Below are positions 33,813 through 42,593 of a DNA stretch of 64,000 nt, piece by piece. The number at the start of each line of letters is the position of its first letter. Position 1 is the first letter of the stretch. The position numbers and the translations under genes were made by a program. The notes below the pieces were generated by a model that did no database searches, had not been told where the DNA came from, and saw nothing but the letters and a program-made list of their open reading frames with translations. Source of the DNA: Paenibacillus ihumii (GTDB taxonomy: Bacteria; Bacillota; Bacilli; Paenibacillales; Paenibacillaceae); contig NZ_LN884299.1 of NCBI RefSeq assembly GCF_001403875.1, positions 2,976,117-3,040,116 of the forward strand, given 5' to 3'.

Positions 33813-34424
33813 CTATTGCGGCCGCTCTATCTCAAACCGCTTGCCAAGGCGAGCATAGAAGCTGCCAGCCAACCGGCTGGCCGGATTCAGCCTCACAGGA
33901 TCGATATGACCATTTTCGTATATCTCATCATCGATGACAAAACGTACGACCCGGGCAATAAGCAGGTCTGTGGCCGGCGCTTCTTCGGTCCCGCCCAGTG
34001 TGACGGATTGATCAAGCACGCATTCCATCCGAACCTTCGCTTCGCGGATTCCGGGAACGGCAACGGCCTCGCTGGCGATTGGAGTCAAACGGGTCAAGGC
34101 AATTTCACTTTCCTCCGGCGGCAGGTTCGCAGCTGTCTCGTTGACAGCTGCGACCATGCTTTCATCCACGATGTGGATCACCATTTCCCCGCGAGCCATC
34201 GCATTGCGGGCTGTGTCCTTCGCTTCCCCATTCTTGCGCTGCACAGCCACGGACAACAGCGGAGGCGAGCTGGATACGATGGAGAAATAACTGAAGGGCG
34301 CAGCATTGAGAACTCCCTTCTCGGATAAGGTCGTTACGAAGGCAATAGGCCTGGGAATGACGCTGCCAATGAGCAGCTTATAGCTATCGCGCTCACTCTG
34401 CACGGCTGGATCTATAGATATCAC
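33813..34424 (-). CDS. Flavin reductase-like FMN-binding split-barrel protein
   Basis: A 203-aa protein of the flavin-reductase-like split-barrel family. The block IPRPIAFVTTLSEKGVLNAAPFS and the SPPLLSVAVQRK strand are characteristic; such proteins bind FMN and reduce flavins or quinones. It starts with GTG after GGGAGGCG, 29 bp behind mhqD, and ends at the operon terminator. It is the last gene of the mhq cluster, an addition to the B. subtilis set that fits quinone reduction. Confidence 0.85.
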   Translation of the reverse strand: MISIDPAVQSERDSYKLLIGSVIPRPIAFVTTLSEKGVLNAAPFSYFSIVSSSPPLLSVAVQRKNGEAKDTARNAMARGEMVIHIVDESMVAAVNETAANLPPEESEIALTRLTPIASEAVAVPGIREAKVRMECVLDQSVTLGGTEEAPATDLLIARVVRFVIDDEIYENGHIDPVRLNPASRLAGSFYARLGKRFEIERPQ

Positions 34425-34453
34425 GATGCTTCGCCTCCCGTTTTTTGGACAGA

Positions 34454-35068
34454 TCAGGCCCTGCCCAGCTTTTCGCTGAACCAGGCGGCTGCTGCAGTTA
34501 CTTCACTGTTCGTCAGCTGATGACCGAAGTTCTCCCAATGCACAGTTACATCGGCTCCCGCTTCGCTCAACAGCCCTTCCAGCTCCTCGGTTTCATCTGG
34601 CGAACAGATCGGGTCATTGCTTCCCGCGCCGATAAATACGGGAACTCCGGCAAGATTCGGAAGCTTGATGCCTCGCAGAGGAACCATCGGATGATGGAGA
34701 ATCGCCCCTTTGAAGGCATGTTCATAATGGAACAGCAGGCTGCCGGCAATGTTCGCTCCATTCGAGTAACCGATAGCCACCAAGTTCCCCCGGTCGAATT
34801 CGTATTCCTTGGCGGATTGATCCAGGAAATCATTCAGCTCCTTCGTGCGGAGGACCAAATCCTCTTCATCGAACACGCCTTCCGCAAGCCGTCTGAAGAA
34901 CCGCGGCATCCCGTTCTCCAGCACATTCCCTCTTACCGAAAGCACGGAGGAGTTAGGCGATACCAGCTTGGCGAGCGGGAGCAAATCCCGCTCTGTTCCG
35001 CCAGTTCCATGAAGGAGCACTAGCGTAGGTGCCCCTGTGTCAATCCCTTTTTCAAAAATATGTCTCAT
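34454..35068 (-). CDS. mhqD: Alpha/beta hydrolase / carboxylesterase MhqD
   Basis: A 204-aa serine esterase of the phospholipase/carboxylesterase type. LVLLHGTGGTERDLLPLA is the oxyanion block, IGYSNGANIA the nucleophile elbow, GSNDPICSP carries Asp and NFGHQLT the His. In B. subtilis mhqD belongs to the MhqR regulon and helps resist methylhydroquinone and catechols. Its ATG overlaps the mhqO stop as TAATG, so the two are translationally coupled. Confidence 0.9.
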   Translation of the reverse strand: MRHIFEKGIDTGAPTLVLLHGTGGTERDLLPLAKLVSPNSSVLSVRGNVLENGMPRFFRRLAEGVFDEEDLVLRTKELNDFLDQSAKEYEFDRGNLVAIGYSNGANIAGSLLFHYEHAFKGAILHHPMVPLRGIKLPNLAGVPVFIGAGSNDPICSPDETEELEGLLSEAGADVTVHWENFGHQLTNSEVTAAAAWFSEKLGRA

Positions 35069-36024
35069 TACTTGGTCCCCTCCTTTAGTACCCTAACTAC
35101 AAACGGTTCAAGATTCGCCTCGATCTGCCCGCGCACCGGCTCAAACCAGGACGGAAGCATCAGCTTCTCGCCCAGCGCCTCCGGCTCCTCATCCCGGGCA
35201 AAGCCTGGAGGATCGGTAGCTATTTCGAACAGTATGCCGCCCTCCTCCCGGAAGTATATGGCATTGAAGTACTGGCGGTCGATAATTGGCGTCGGGTTAA
35301 AGCCGCTCTCCCCGACCCTTTGCTGCCATTGCTCATGTTCGTCGAAGTCCTTAGCCCGCCAGGCGATATGGTGCACGGTTCCGGCTCCGCCGCTGCCCCA
35401 TTCCATATCCTTCAGCGGCACATCGATGATGTTGCCGATCTCTCCCGAAGCTTGGAACCGGGCATAGAAATCGTCCTCACCGGTTTTGCTCAATCCGAGG
35501 ACCTCCTCCAGTACTCGCATGGTCTGCTTGGCATCCACACTAAACAAGACGGCGCCGCCAAAGCCCTTGATCGCTTTATCTGCAGGAATGCCGCCGAACG
35601 ACCAGGTGCTGTTCGCTCCCGCTTCGCGCTCTACAAGCTCAATCCACAATCCTTCGTTATCCCTGAAATGGAGATATTCTTCACCCAACCGCGAGGTTTT
35701 CGTTAGAGAGATTCCAAACCCTTTTAACCGCTGCTCCCAGAAGTCAAGCGCTCCCGGCGGCACGACATACGTCGTAATCCCCACCTGGCCGCCTCCAACC
35801 TTCCCCCGCCGGGAATTCGGCCAAGGGAAGAAGGTAATGATCGTTCCCGGACTGCCGTGCTCATCGCCAAAGTACAGATGATAGACCTCGGGGGCATCGA
35901 AGTTGATTGTTTTTTTCACCAATCTTAAGCCGAGAATACCTGCGTAGAAGTCGACGTTCTCCTGCGGACTCCGCGCAAATGCCGTAATATGATGAATGCC
36001 TGCTGTTTGTAATGTCATAATCAT
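35068..36024 (-). CDS. mhqO: Ring-cleaving (glyoxalase/VOC-type) dioxygenase MhqO
   Basis: A 318-aa dioxygenase with two VOC modules. The opening GIHHITAFARSPQENVDFY, the VHHIAWRAKDFDEHEQW block and FEIATDPPGFARDE near the C-terminus match the MhqO/MhqA/MhqE group; His and Glu residues bind the metal that opens hydroquinone or catechol rings. The ATG at 36024 is placed by AAAGGAG five bases upstream (a second ATG at 36018 is possible). Part of the mhqP-mhqN-mhqO-mhqD operon. Confidence 0.9.
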   Translation of the reverse strand: MIMTLQTAGIHHITAFARSPQENVDFYAGILGLRLVKKTINFDAPEVYHLYFGDEHGSPGTIITFFPWPNSRRGKVGGGQVGITTYVVPPGALDFWEQRLKGFGISLTKTSRLGEEYLHFRDNEGLWIELVEREAGANSTWSFGGIPADKAIKGFGGAVLFSVDAKQTMRVLEEVLGLSKTGEDDFYARFQASGEIGNIIDVPLKDMEWGSGGAGTVHHIAWRAKDFDEHEQWQQRVGESGFNPTPIIDRQYFNAIYFREEGGILFEIATDPPGFARDEEPEALGEKLMLPSWFEPVRGQIEANLEPFVVRVLKEGTK

Positions 36025-36043
36025 ACACTCTCCTTTGGTAATA

Positions 36044-36670
36044 TTAAAAGCCGTTATACGTAACAAATTCCCCTACAGGCTTGCGGTAACCGCGCAGCCG
36101 CTGTCCGGATACATCCTCTTTACCCAGAGCAATCAGCATGACCGGCACATAGCGCTCTGGAATATTTAGCTCCCTCCGCATCTGCTCCGGGTCAAAGCCG
36201 ATCATTGGACAGGTGTCCCAGCCTTTATCCTTGGCAATCAGCATCAAGAGCATGGCCGACAGGCTCGCGTTGCGAATCGCCTCGTCCCGCTTGAAGGAAT
36301 CGCCGCGATCCTCATAGAACTGAGTCACCGATTCCACCGTCATATCGAGTTCCTGCTTATTTATGATGCCCAAATGCAGCATTCCCTCGTTCATTTGCCT
36401 CACATTCTCGAAGGCATTTAAATCGCCCAGCACCAGAATGGCCGCCGATGCCGTCTTGACCTTGTATTGCTTGTTCGCGGCCTCATACACTTTATTCTTC
36501 CGCTCAGGGTCTTTAACGACCACGTAATGCGCATGCTGCAAATTAAAAGCAGACGGGGCATACTTCACGAGACTGAATATCTCCTCCAGCTCTTGATCGG
36601 AAATGGTTACCTCGGAATGAAACTTTGTGGCAGACCTTCTATCCTTCACTACATTCACTAGTTCGCCCAT
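36044..36670 (-). CDS. mhqN: Nitroreductase-family quinone reductase MhqN
   Basis: A 208-aa FMN-dependent reductase of the nitroreductase fold: RRSATKFHSEV near the start (FMN phosphate contact), YAPSAFNLQHAHYVVV, and the DTCPMIGFDPEQMRREL block. It would reduce quinones or nitroaromatics with NAD(P)H. GGAGGATT lies ahead of its ATG. It sits between mhqP and mhqO as in B. subtilis mhqNOP (order differs). Confidence 0.9.
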   Translation of the reverse strand: MGELVNVVKDRRSATKFHSEVTISDQELEEIFSLVKYAPSAFNLQHAHYVVVKDPERKNKVYEAANKQYKVKTASAAILVLGDLNAFENVRQMNEGMLHLGIINKQELDMTVESVTQFYEDRGDSFKRDEAIRNASLSAMLLMLIAKDKGWDTCPMIGFDPEQMRRELNIPERYVPVMLIALGKEDVSGQRLRGYRKPVGEFVTYNGF

Positions 36671-36714
36671 GAATATAATCCTCCATCACCCAATCGTTTT
36701 TATTTATACCTTTT

Positions 36715-37110
36715 TTAAAAAAGAGCAGCCAACGAATAAGCGCCTGCGCCTGTTAAGGCAATACCGATAACTACGACGAGCAGAACCAGCGGATATTCAT
36801 AGCCGTTTGCCGTTGACCATAGGCCGTTCTTAAAATGTACCTTTACAATAGCCCCTATCATAGCCAGGCCAATGAGTACAGCCGCCAGCGGCGTCAATAG
36901 CCCAAGGGTGAAGAGCAGCCCGCCGACAAATTCCATGAGGCCGGCCAATACCGCCATGAGAACTCCCGGCTTAATGCCGATCGACTCCATCCAGCCCCCC
37001 GTGCCTTTAGGCCCGTAGCCGCCGAACATTCCGAACAGCTTCTGTGCCCCATGCCCGATGAACAATATCCCTATAACCAAACGAATCAGCAACAAACCTA
37101 GATCCAACAT
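36715..37110 (-). CDS. mhqP: DoxX-family membrane protein MhqP
   Basis: A 131-aa protein with four membrane segments. FIGHGAQKLFGMFGGYG and GLLFTLGLLTPLAAVLIGL are the DoxX signatures. DoxX proteins sit with quinone or thiol redox enzymes in the membrane; MhqP belongs to the MhqR regulon in B. subtilis. It is the first gene after mhqR and has an MhqR-like half-degenerate operator upstream (37154). Confidence 0.9.
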   Translation of the reverse strand: MLDLGLLLIRLVIGILFIGHGAQKLFGMFGGYGPKGTGGWMESIGIKPGVLMAVLAGLMEFVGGLLFTLGLLTPLAAVLIGLAMIGAIVKVHFKNGLWSTANGYEYPLVLLVVVIGIALTGAGAYSLAALF

Positions 37111-37153
37111 AATTTATACATCCTCTCTCACTATTCATTATTTTGATATTCAT

Positions 37154-37171
37154 CTTCTTTAATTCAAGATA
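37154..37171 (-). promoter_or_regulatory. Candidate MhqR operator upstream of mhqP
   Basis: The minus strand reads TATCTTGAATTAAAGAAG, identical to the 37743 box except for the last two bases. It lies 44 bp before mhqP. Confidence 0.65.
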
Positions 37172-37270
37172 TTTTAGAAAAAAAAGAGGTCAGATGGAGC
37201 TAGCGTAAAACTGCTTCTTGACCTATACGACGATCAAAGGATGGCTTTCTAACTTCCTTCATTAACCCCG

Positions 37271-37711
37271 CTAAGAGTTCTCGGCCCCCTTGCCCAGACG
37301 CTTAAGCAATTCTGTCGCTTGGAGCTTCTCCTCATAATTGAGGCCGCTCAGCCTCGAATGCACAAATTCAGAATGATCGGGAAAAATCTGCTCAAACAGC
37401 TCGGTCCCGCTCGCCGTAATTTCCGCATAAATCACTCTTCTATCCTGATCACAAGGCACTCGGCGAATAAGTCCCTTCTGTACAAGCTTGTCGATATTGT
37501 AGGTCACGCTTCCGCTGGTGATCAGAATTTTATCTCCAATCTGCTGCAGGGGAATCCGGCCTTTGTTATACAGTACTTCGAGAATCGTAAATTCCGAAGG
37601 TGATAAGCCGCGCCGCTTCATATCCTTGATCGCCTGGTCCATAATCGTTTTGTAGGCTTTGGAGAGAACAACAAACAATTTAAGCGAAGCTGTATGTTCT
37701 TGATCCGGCAT
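37271..37711 (-). CDS. mhqR: MarR-family quinone/catechol sensor repressor MhqR
   Basis: A 146-aa MarR regulator. The winged-helix region includes LSPSEFTILEVLYNKGRIPLQQ, the recognition helix ITSGSVTYNIDKLVQKGLI and the wing PCDQDRRVIYAEIT. It matches MhqR, which represses ring-cleaving dioxygenases and reductases until quinones appear. I take the ATG at 37711, whose ribosome site is the perfect GGAGGTGA; the ATG at 37726 overlaps that site. A matching palindrome lies just upstream, fitting autoregulation. Confidence 0.92.
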   Translation of the reverse strand: MPDQEHTASLKLFVVLSKAYKTIMDQAIKDMKRRGLSPSEFTILEVLYNKGRIPLQQIGDKILITSGSVTYNIDKLVQKGLIRRVPCDQDRRVIYAEITASGTELFEQIFPDHSEFVHSRLSGLNYEEKLQATELLKRLGKGAENS

Positions 37712-37742
37712 TTCAGTCACCTCCATTTATTTCGTGTTCAAA

Positions 37743-37760
37743 TATCTTGAATTAAAGATA
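37743..37760. promoter_or_regulatory. MhqR-type palindromic operator upstream of mhqR
   Basis: TATCTTGAATTAAAGATA is close to the known Bacillus MhqR box TATCTCGAATTCGAGATA: outer arms TATCT/AGATA and the central GAATT are kept. It lies 32 bp before the mhqR start. Confidence 0.75.
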
Positions 37761-37807
37761 TATGATTATTCGCTGATTGTCAACCTTTTTTAGAAAAAGG
37801 GCTGGCT

Positions 37808-38485
37808 CTATTCTCTTCTTGCTCTATATAAATCAATCGACTTATATCCCTGGGCTAGAATATCGCACATCTGAAGCAAACGCTTCTCCTGTGTCTCGCT
37901 TCTTTTCGCACTGTATACATAACGTGCCCAGTCCTTCTGATATCCAACAGCTAAATTATCGTATTTATCCAGCAATTCCTTCCTGCTGCCCAAATATTCA
38001 CGAAGGCTCGGGATATGATCCACATAGTCGTTGACCCGTTGGCTGCTCTTTGTGCCCGGTGATTTGCCCTTCGGAGATTGCGATTTCAGGCCAATCACCG
38101 TAAACACATCATCCATGCTGACCATCCGCGAGAACTTCAAAGTGCTGTCGGATACGTATCCTTCCGCATCCACCAGGTTTTGTTGAAAGAAGCTGTCCCG
38201 ATCGATGTATTCCTTGTATTTGCGGTTGTTTTTCTTCGGGTAGGCAAAAAATAAATAGCCGTTCTCTTGAATGGCCTTCTTCTGAATGACTAGATCCAAA
38301 TACTCCTTGAATTGACCCATATTAAATATGAATACAAAAATGAGATCATATTTCTCCTTCGTCATTTCGGTATCATACTGCAGATCCTTAAAATCCTCGA
38401 TATCCTCCGGCTGGTTCAAAATCAGCTTCGAAGCGTATTTATTTAAATTCAATTTGGCAACTACATTATTCTGTGCGCTCATCAT
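37808..38485 (-). CDS. YdeI/OmpD-associated-type protein with DUF3052-like N-terminus
   Basis: About 225 aa. The N-terminal part (VVAKLNLNKYASKLILN, YDLIFVFIFNMGQFKEYLDL) resembles the small methyltransferase-like DUF3052 fold; the C-terminus (WARYVYSAKRSETQEKRLLQM) is the YdeI/OmpD-associated, bacteriocin-protection-type helix pair. Function unknown. The ATG at 38485 has AAAGG upstream and fits relatives that start with MSAQN; an ATG at 38533 lacks a ribosome site. Separate from the mhq operon by a short gap. Confidence 0.7.
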   Translation of the reverse strand: MMSAQNNVVAKLNLNKYASKLILNQPEDIEDFKDLQYDTEMTKEKYDLIFVFIFNMGQFKEYLDLVIQKKAIQENGYLFFAYPKKNNRKYKEYIDRDSFFQQNLVDAEGYVSDSTLKFSRMVSMDDVFTVIGLKSQSPKGKSPGTKSSQRVNDYVDHIPSLREYLGSRKELLDKYDNLAVGYQKDWARYVYSAKRSETQEKRLLQMCDILAQGYKSIDLYRARRE

Positions 38486-38634
38486 GCTCTTCAACCTTTC
38501 TACATATGCAAAATCAAGCTGTTCCATATCCATGATAACATAATCTAAAGCAGGAATTAAGGAAGGCTGAGTAGAAAGGAAAGTTAGAGAATGAATTTAT
38601 ATTGTCATGTACCCGAAGGGAGAATCCGAAGAGA

Positions 38635-39291
38635 ATGCTGTTGGAAAAAGGTCAAAAGCTGCTGTTTATTGGAGATTCGATTACGGACTGCGATCGCCAG
38701 CGGCCGCTCGGCGAAGGTGGGTATGGCGCGCTAGGCAATGGGTATGTCGCCCTTGTTGATGCTTTGCTGCTATCCGTCTACCCAGAGCTGGGAATACGCG
38801 TCATAAATCAAGGAATCAGCGGTAATACCATCCGCGACCTGCAGGAAAGATGGGAAGAGGACGTACTGAACCGCAAGCCGGACTGGCTGTCCATCATGAT
38901 TGGGATCAACGATGTATGGCGGCAATACGATACGCCGCGGATTCCCGAAAGGCATGTCTATGCCGAGGAATATGAAGCGACCCTGCGCAAGCTGGTGACA
39001 CAGACGAAGCCGCAGCTGAAGGGGCTTATATTAATGACACCGTTTTATTTGGAGCCCAACCCGGAAGATCAGATGCGCAAGACCATGGATGAGTACGGGG
39101 CCATCGTGAAGCAAATTGCAGCCGAGGCTGGAGCGGTATTCGTCGATACGCAAGCTGCGTTTAATGTAGTGATGGAGGAGCTGTACCCGGCAGCCCTGGC
39201 CTGGGATCGCGTCCATCCGACCTATCCGGGACATATGGTTCTGGCCCGGACATTTTTGCAGGAGATCGGGTTTGATTGGAACCGGAAATAA
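38635..39291 (+). CDS. SGNH/GDSL-family esterase
   Basis: A 218-aa esterase. Block I is LFIGDSITDCDRQRP (nucleophile Ser), block II INQGISGNTIRDLQ (Gly), block III MIGINDVWRQYD (Asn), block V DRVHPTYPGHMVLA (Asp and His). Such enzymes deacetylate xylan, rhamnogalacturonan or other esters. No signal peptide, so intracellular. The ATG at 38635 has only a distant ribosome site (AAGGGAG); a TTG at 38602 is the alternative. Confidence 0.85.
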   Translation: MLLEKGQKLLFIGDSITDCDRQRPLGEGGYGALGNGYVALVDALLLSVYPELGIRVINQGISGNTIRDLQERWEEDVLNRKPDWLSIMIGINDVWRQYDTPRIPERHVYAEEYEATLRKLVTQTKPQLKGLILMTPFYLEPNPEDQMRKTMDEYGAIVKQIAAEAGAVFVDTQAAFNVVMEELYPAALAWDRVHPTYPGHMVLARTFLQEIGFDWNRK

Positions 39292-39400
39292 GGCTGTAAT
39301 CCATAATTATTTTATATGAACAAAACCTGACGGTTCACCTGTCGCTAAATAGCACAACTTAATTATAAACGCTTTGTGGATATAGGACTTTATTTAACTA

Positions 39401-39443
39401 ACGAAATGACCTCTGATAAAAAATCTATCAGAGGTCATTTCGT
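39401..39443. terminator. Perfect 18-bp stem between the esterase and the A+T-rich island
   Basis: ACGAAATGACCTCTGATA pairs perfectly with TATCAGAGGTCATTTCGT around a 7-base loop. There is little T-run, but its place between two converging genes fits a bidirectional terminator; it also marks the left edge of the island. Confidence 0.6.
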
Positions 39444-39450
39444 CAAAACA

Positions 39451-39633
39451 CTATAGGTTTTTATCTCCAATCGGTATGGAGCCATTAATTTCTTCGTATT
39501 CTTCAATGTGCTGCTCAATTAAGTATTCAATTTGCATTGCAATAGATCGTTTATTTATATTCGCAATGTACTTAATCTTCTCAAAATTACTTTCTTGTAG
39601 TCGCAGAGTAAAAACACGTTTATCAGTCGCCAT
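39451..39633 (-). CDS. Ribbon-helix-helix DNA-binding protein (Arc/antitoxin-like)
   Basis: A 60-aa protein: MATDKRVFTLRLQESNFEKIK gives the beta strand (VFTLRL) and first helix, then YIANINKRSIAMQIEYLIEQHI the second helix and tail, the Arc/MetJ fold of small repressors and antitoxins. The ATG at 39633 follows GGGAGTAG. No toxin partner is adjacent on the same strand. Repeats of GTGATGTCA upstream are its likely operator. Confidence 0.8.
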   Translation of the reverse strand: MATDKRVFTLRLQESNFEKIKYIANINKRSIAMQIEYLIEQHIEEYEEINGSIPIGDKNL

Positions 39634-39648
39634 TATTCTACTCCCTAA

Positions 39649-39718
39649 AAGTGATGTCAATATTGTATCATTGTGAAATAATTTTATATAGAATCACTTT
39701 GACATCACTGTGATGTCA
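39649..39718 (-). promoter_or_regulatory. Operator half-sites GTGATGTCA for the ribbon-helix-helix protein
   Basis: TGACATCAC-T-GTGATGTCA (39700-39718) is a perfect palindrome; a third copy of GTGATGTCA is at 39651-39659, just before the ATG of the repressor gene. Three half-sites near the promoter are typical of Arc-type autorepression. Confidence 0.7.
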
Positions 39719-39854
39719 CTTTATAATAATTATTAAAACTAATATAGTTTTTAACAATACCTTACTCGATAGCCGACCCACACTTCCTTTAATCCCAACT
39801 CACATTCTTAACAAAATCAACTGAATACATACAATTATTAATTTGGAGGCAATA

Positions 39855-40145
39855 ATGATATCCCATTCATTAGAAGTTTTGATTGAACCGCTTATTCAGC
39901 ATCGATTGAAATTACTTTATAAAGAATTGGCCAGAACAAACTCCCAATATTATGAGATGTTCAAGGAACGTGAACGATATTTACACCAAATGCGGGAGTC
40001 AATACCCGATATACTTTACGATACCCTATTTCTTTACGAAGATACCCAGATTTCTATGCAAACCATTTTAGAAAGAAATATCTATCTTCAAGGCTTTAAA
40101 GACGCTTTGTACCTTTCCGATGAATTATATAAATATACTTTATAA
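39855..40145 (+). CDS. Small helical protein of unknown function (DUF6809-like size and shape)
   Basis: A 96-aa all-helical protein from an ATG with GGAGG six bases upstream. The layout (two long helices, then a C-terminal YLQGFKDALYLSDELYKY) resembles small DUF6809-type proteins of phage and mobile regions, though I am not sure of the family. A+T-rich like the rest of the island. Followed by a strong terminator. Confidence 0.6.
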   Translation: MISHSLEVLIEPLIQHRLKLLYKELARTNSQYYEMFKERERYLHQMRESIPDILYDTLFLYEDTQISMQTILERNIYLQGFKDALYLSDELYKYTL

Positions 40146-40167
40146 TATCACTTGCTATCTTTTACGT

Positions 40168-40204
40168 AAAAAAGCAAAACACTTGAGATGTGTTTTGCTT
40201 TTTT
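40168..40204. terminator. Bidirectional terminator in the island
   Basis: AAAAAAGCAAAACAC pairs perfectly with GTGTTTTGCTTTTTT around a 7-base loop, with T-runs for both strands. It ends both the 39855 gene and the DUF262 operon. Confidence 0.9.
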
Positions 40205-40227
40205 ATAAGGATATCAAATTAAAAATG

Positions 40228-42573
40228 TTATTTTAGGATATTTGCTTTAAAATTATCACTTGTTTCAAACAGATTTTCAATTGTATAACTTTCTGGAACC
40301 TTTTGTATGATTTTATAAATCGAAATTAATTTTTCAATTATCACACTTTTATTCTCTTCAATCATTTCAAACGCTAAATCATCCAATAAAACCCAGAGAA
40401 TATAAAAATTTTGATCCGTGCGACTTGAATTTGATTTTGACTTATGAGCAAATATTACATTTAAATAACTATCATCATTATCCGTTAATAGATTTATTTT
40501 CTCTATAAATTCTAGTACTTTTCTTACTGAATTTTCAAAAGAAGTCGAATCATTATTAGTAACATCACTTAATATCTTTGTGATATCAGCTTTTTGCTTA
40601 ATTCTAGCACTTACCCTACCTGATCTAATAAATATATTTAATACACTTCTTAATTCATTCCCTGAAATATTCCTTTTATAGTCCATATAGGCTAAAGAAG
40701 TAATTAACTCTTCATTTCTCATTCTAGTATCCTGCGCTCTGAATATTCTACCTGAATATTTTTTCGATATTTCCCTTATCGATAAGATAGTTTCCTTATC
40801 AACGTAAGCATTCCACATTTCAAAAGTGTTTGGTTTAATTGGATATGGTTTTGTATTAAGTCTTAGGAATAAATCAATACTATTAAAATTTGGGTTTTGT
40901 TCTGCATCAATTTCAACTACATCCAGTTGAAAGTCAAATATTTTATCTCGAAATATTTCTCCTATACTTATAGAATCACAATCGTTAAGTTCATCTAATA
41001 TCTTCAAACCTTTTAACTTAAACATATGTTTCTCAGATAATTCCTTACGTCCTTCTTCATTCAAATAACTTTCGCCTAAAAATCCAATAATCGAAAGAAG
41101 TCGTTGTTGTCCATCTACAACTTCACTGACTCTATCATTTCTCTTATATATAAAAATTGGAGGTATTTTAATACCGAGCAAAATACTTTCCATAAGATAT
41201 GATGATTTTAGTGGATTAGTGACTTCAGAACGCTGATAAGGTGGACGAATCAAGAATCGTGATTTTTCTATTTTTTGAATAATATCCTCTATAGTCATTG
41301 AGGTAGGATCAGTTTTGTTTAAACGATGATAACTTATTTCATATAATTGTTCTGAATCATTGCTTAGCACTGTTTTAAAATCCGAAGAATTTTTAAGATA
41401 ACTTTCTAAATTAAGTGAATATTTACTTATGAAATAATTAGCAACAAAGGTGTACCTATTAAGTATCGATTTATAATAATGACTACCAGTCGTCTCAAAA
41501 ATTTCATCAATATCTCTTGTTTGAATATCTATATCATTCCAAAATTGATCAAATTCCTTAGCATTATCAATATCTTCACAGAATTCTTCTAAGTTAATAT
41601 TATTAAATATTGAACTGTAATCTTTATACAGTATTGAGAAAATCCAATAGCAACATTCATATAATAAACCAGAATCTACAAATTTACTCTTATTTTTAAT
41701 TAAGATATTTCTTATTACTTTTAAAACTTTGATTACATTTGTAAATTCATCAATAACATCATCAATATTTTGAGTTGCAATCTTTTTTTTGTAATAAGCA
41801 CTAATTACATCATTTTTATAACTACTATGAGCATAATTTCTAATAGGAATTAAAGGTAATGTTATAAGTCTTCTAATTCTGGTCATTAAAACATTTAACT
41901 TATCCCTGTTTTGGGCTTTAGATTGGCTTTTCGGTAAAAATATATTAACTACTTCATTATATAATTGTGTATCTCTTTTCAATAATTTATTTAATTCTAT
42001 TGTAGTAAAATCCTCAATAAACTCAGCTCTATGTATTTCTTCTTTTTTTAGTGGTATGATTCCTGAGTTATACCTTCTAAATATCTCCTTTTTTATCTTA
42101 TCTTCTTTAACTTCTTCTAATGAAGGCTCATTAACAACACTATATTGTAATATTCGTAGTTTAATCTCTTCAAACCGTTCTTGGAGTTCTTCGGGTAATT
42201 CAATAAAACGTTTTCCAGCTAAACTCTTTAAAGACTTTAAACCATCTTCTTTTAAAAGAATTTTATTTTTTAAAAATCTGTCAATAGTTTCGTACCTTTG
42301 CCTTCCATCAATAACTTCATTTACTTTATGGTTATTAAATAGCACTAAAGGTGGAATTTCCGTACCTAATAAAACACTTTCAATAAAATATGTTGCTTTT
42401 GAATCATCCCAAACATACTTCCTTTGAAAATAGGGGGCATAATTTATTTTTTGGGAAAAACGTTTATTTTTAAATATTGAAGCAATAGATTTTAATGTAT
42501 TTTCAATCTTTAAATTATTTTTGAAAATACTAGTGATATCTGAATAATCCAACTCTATATCATTATGTGACAT
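40228..42573 (-). CDS. Large protein with two DUF262 (ParB/Srx-fold) domains
   Basis: A 781-aa protein. Two copies of the DUF262 core are seen: residues ~45-120 with YFQRKYVW, SVLLGTEIPPL and VIDGRQRYETI, and residues ~430-520 with PPYQRSEVTNP, SILLGIKIPPIF and VVDGQQRLLSI. Each keeps the QR and DGxQR motifs used for nucleotide handling in GmrSD, BrxU and SspE restriction proteins. The HNH (DUF1524) nuclease domain of those proteins is not seen; the C-terminal third is helical and unrecognised. The ATG at 42573 has GGGGAGG nine bases upstream; an ATG at 42597 overlaps the upstream stop as ATGA but has no ribosome site. Forms an operon with the methyltransferase-like gene. Confidence 0.85.
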   Translation of the reverse strand: MSHNDIELDYSDITSIFKNNLKIENTLKSIASIFKNKRFSQKINYAPYFQRKYVWDDSKATYFIESVLLGTEIPPLVLFNNHKVNEVIDGRQRYETIDRFLKNKILLKEDGLKSLKSLAGKRFIELPEELQERFEEIKLRILQYSVVNEPSLEEVKEDKIKKEIFRRYNSGIIPLKKEEIHRAEFIEDFTTIELNKLLKRDTQLYNEVVNIFLPKSQSKAQNRDKLNVLMTRIRRLITLPLIPIRNYAHSSYKNDVISAYYKKKIATQNIDDVIDEFTNVIKVLKVIRNILIKNKSKFVDSGLLYECCYWIFSILYKDYSSIFNNINLEEFCEDIDNAKEFDQFWNDIDIQTRDIDEIFETTGSHYYKSILNRYTFVANYFISKYSLNLESYLKNSSDFKTVLSNDSEQLYEISYHRLNKTDPTSMTIEDIIQKIEKSRFLIRPPYQRSEVTNPLKSSYLMESILLGIKIPPIFIYKRNDRVSEVVDGQQRLLSIIGFLGESYLNEEGRKELSEKHMFKLKGLKILDELNDCDSISIGEIFRDKIFDFQLDVVEIDAEQNPNFNSIDLFLRLNTKPYPIKPNTFEMWNAYVDKETILSIREISKKYSGRIFRAQDTRMRNEELITSLAYMDYKRNISGNELRSVLNIFIRSGRVSARIKQKADITKILSDVTNNDSTSFENSVRKVLEFIEKINLLTDNDDSYLNVIFAHKSKSNSSRTDQNFYILWVLLDDLAFEMIEENKSVIIEKLISIYKIIQKVPESYTIENLFETSDNFKANILK

Positions 42574-42593
42574 AAAATACTGCCTCCCCATAT

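Noticed and set aside
39401..39443. Perfect 18-bp inverted repeat as an IS terminal repeat
   Set aside because: Both arms lie 7 bases apart with no element between; a terminator role between converging genes is simpler.
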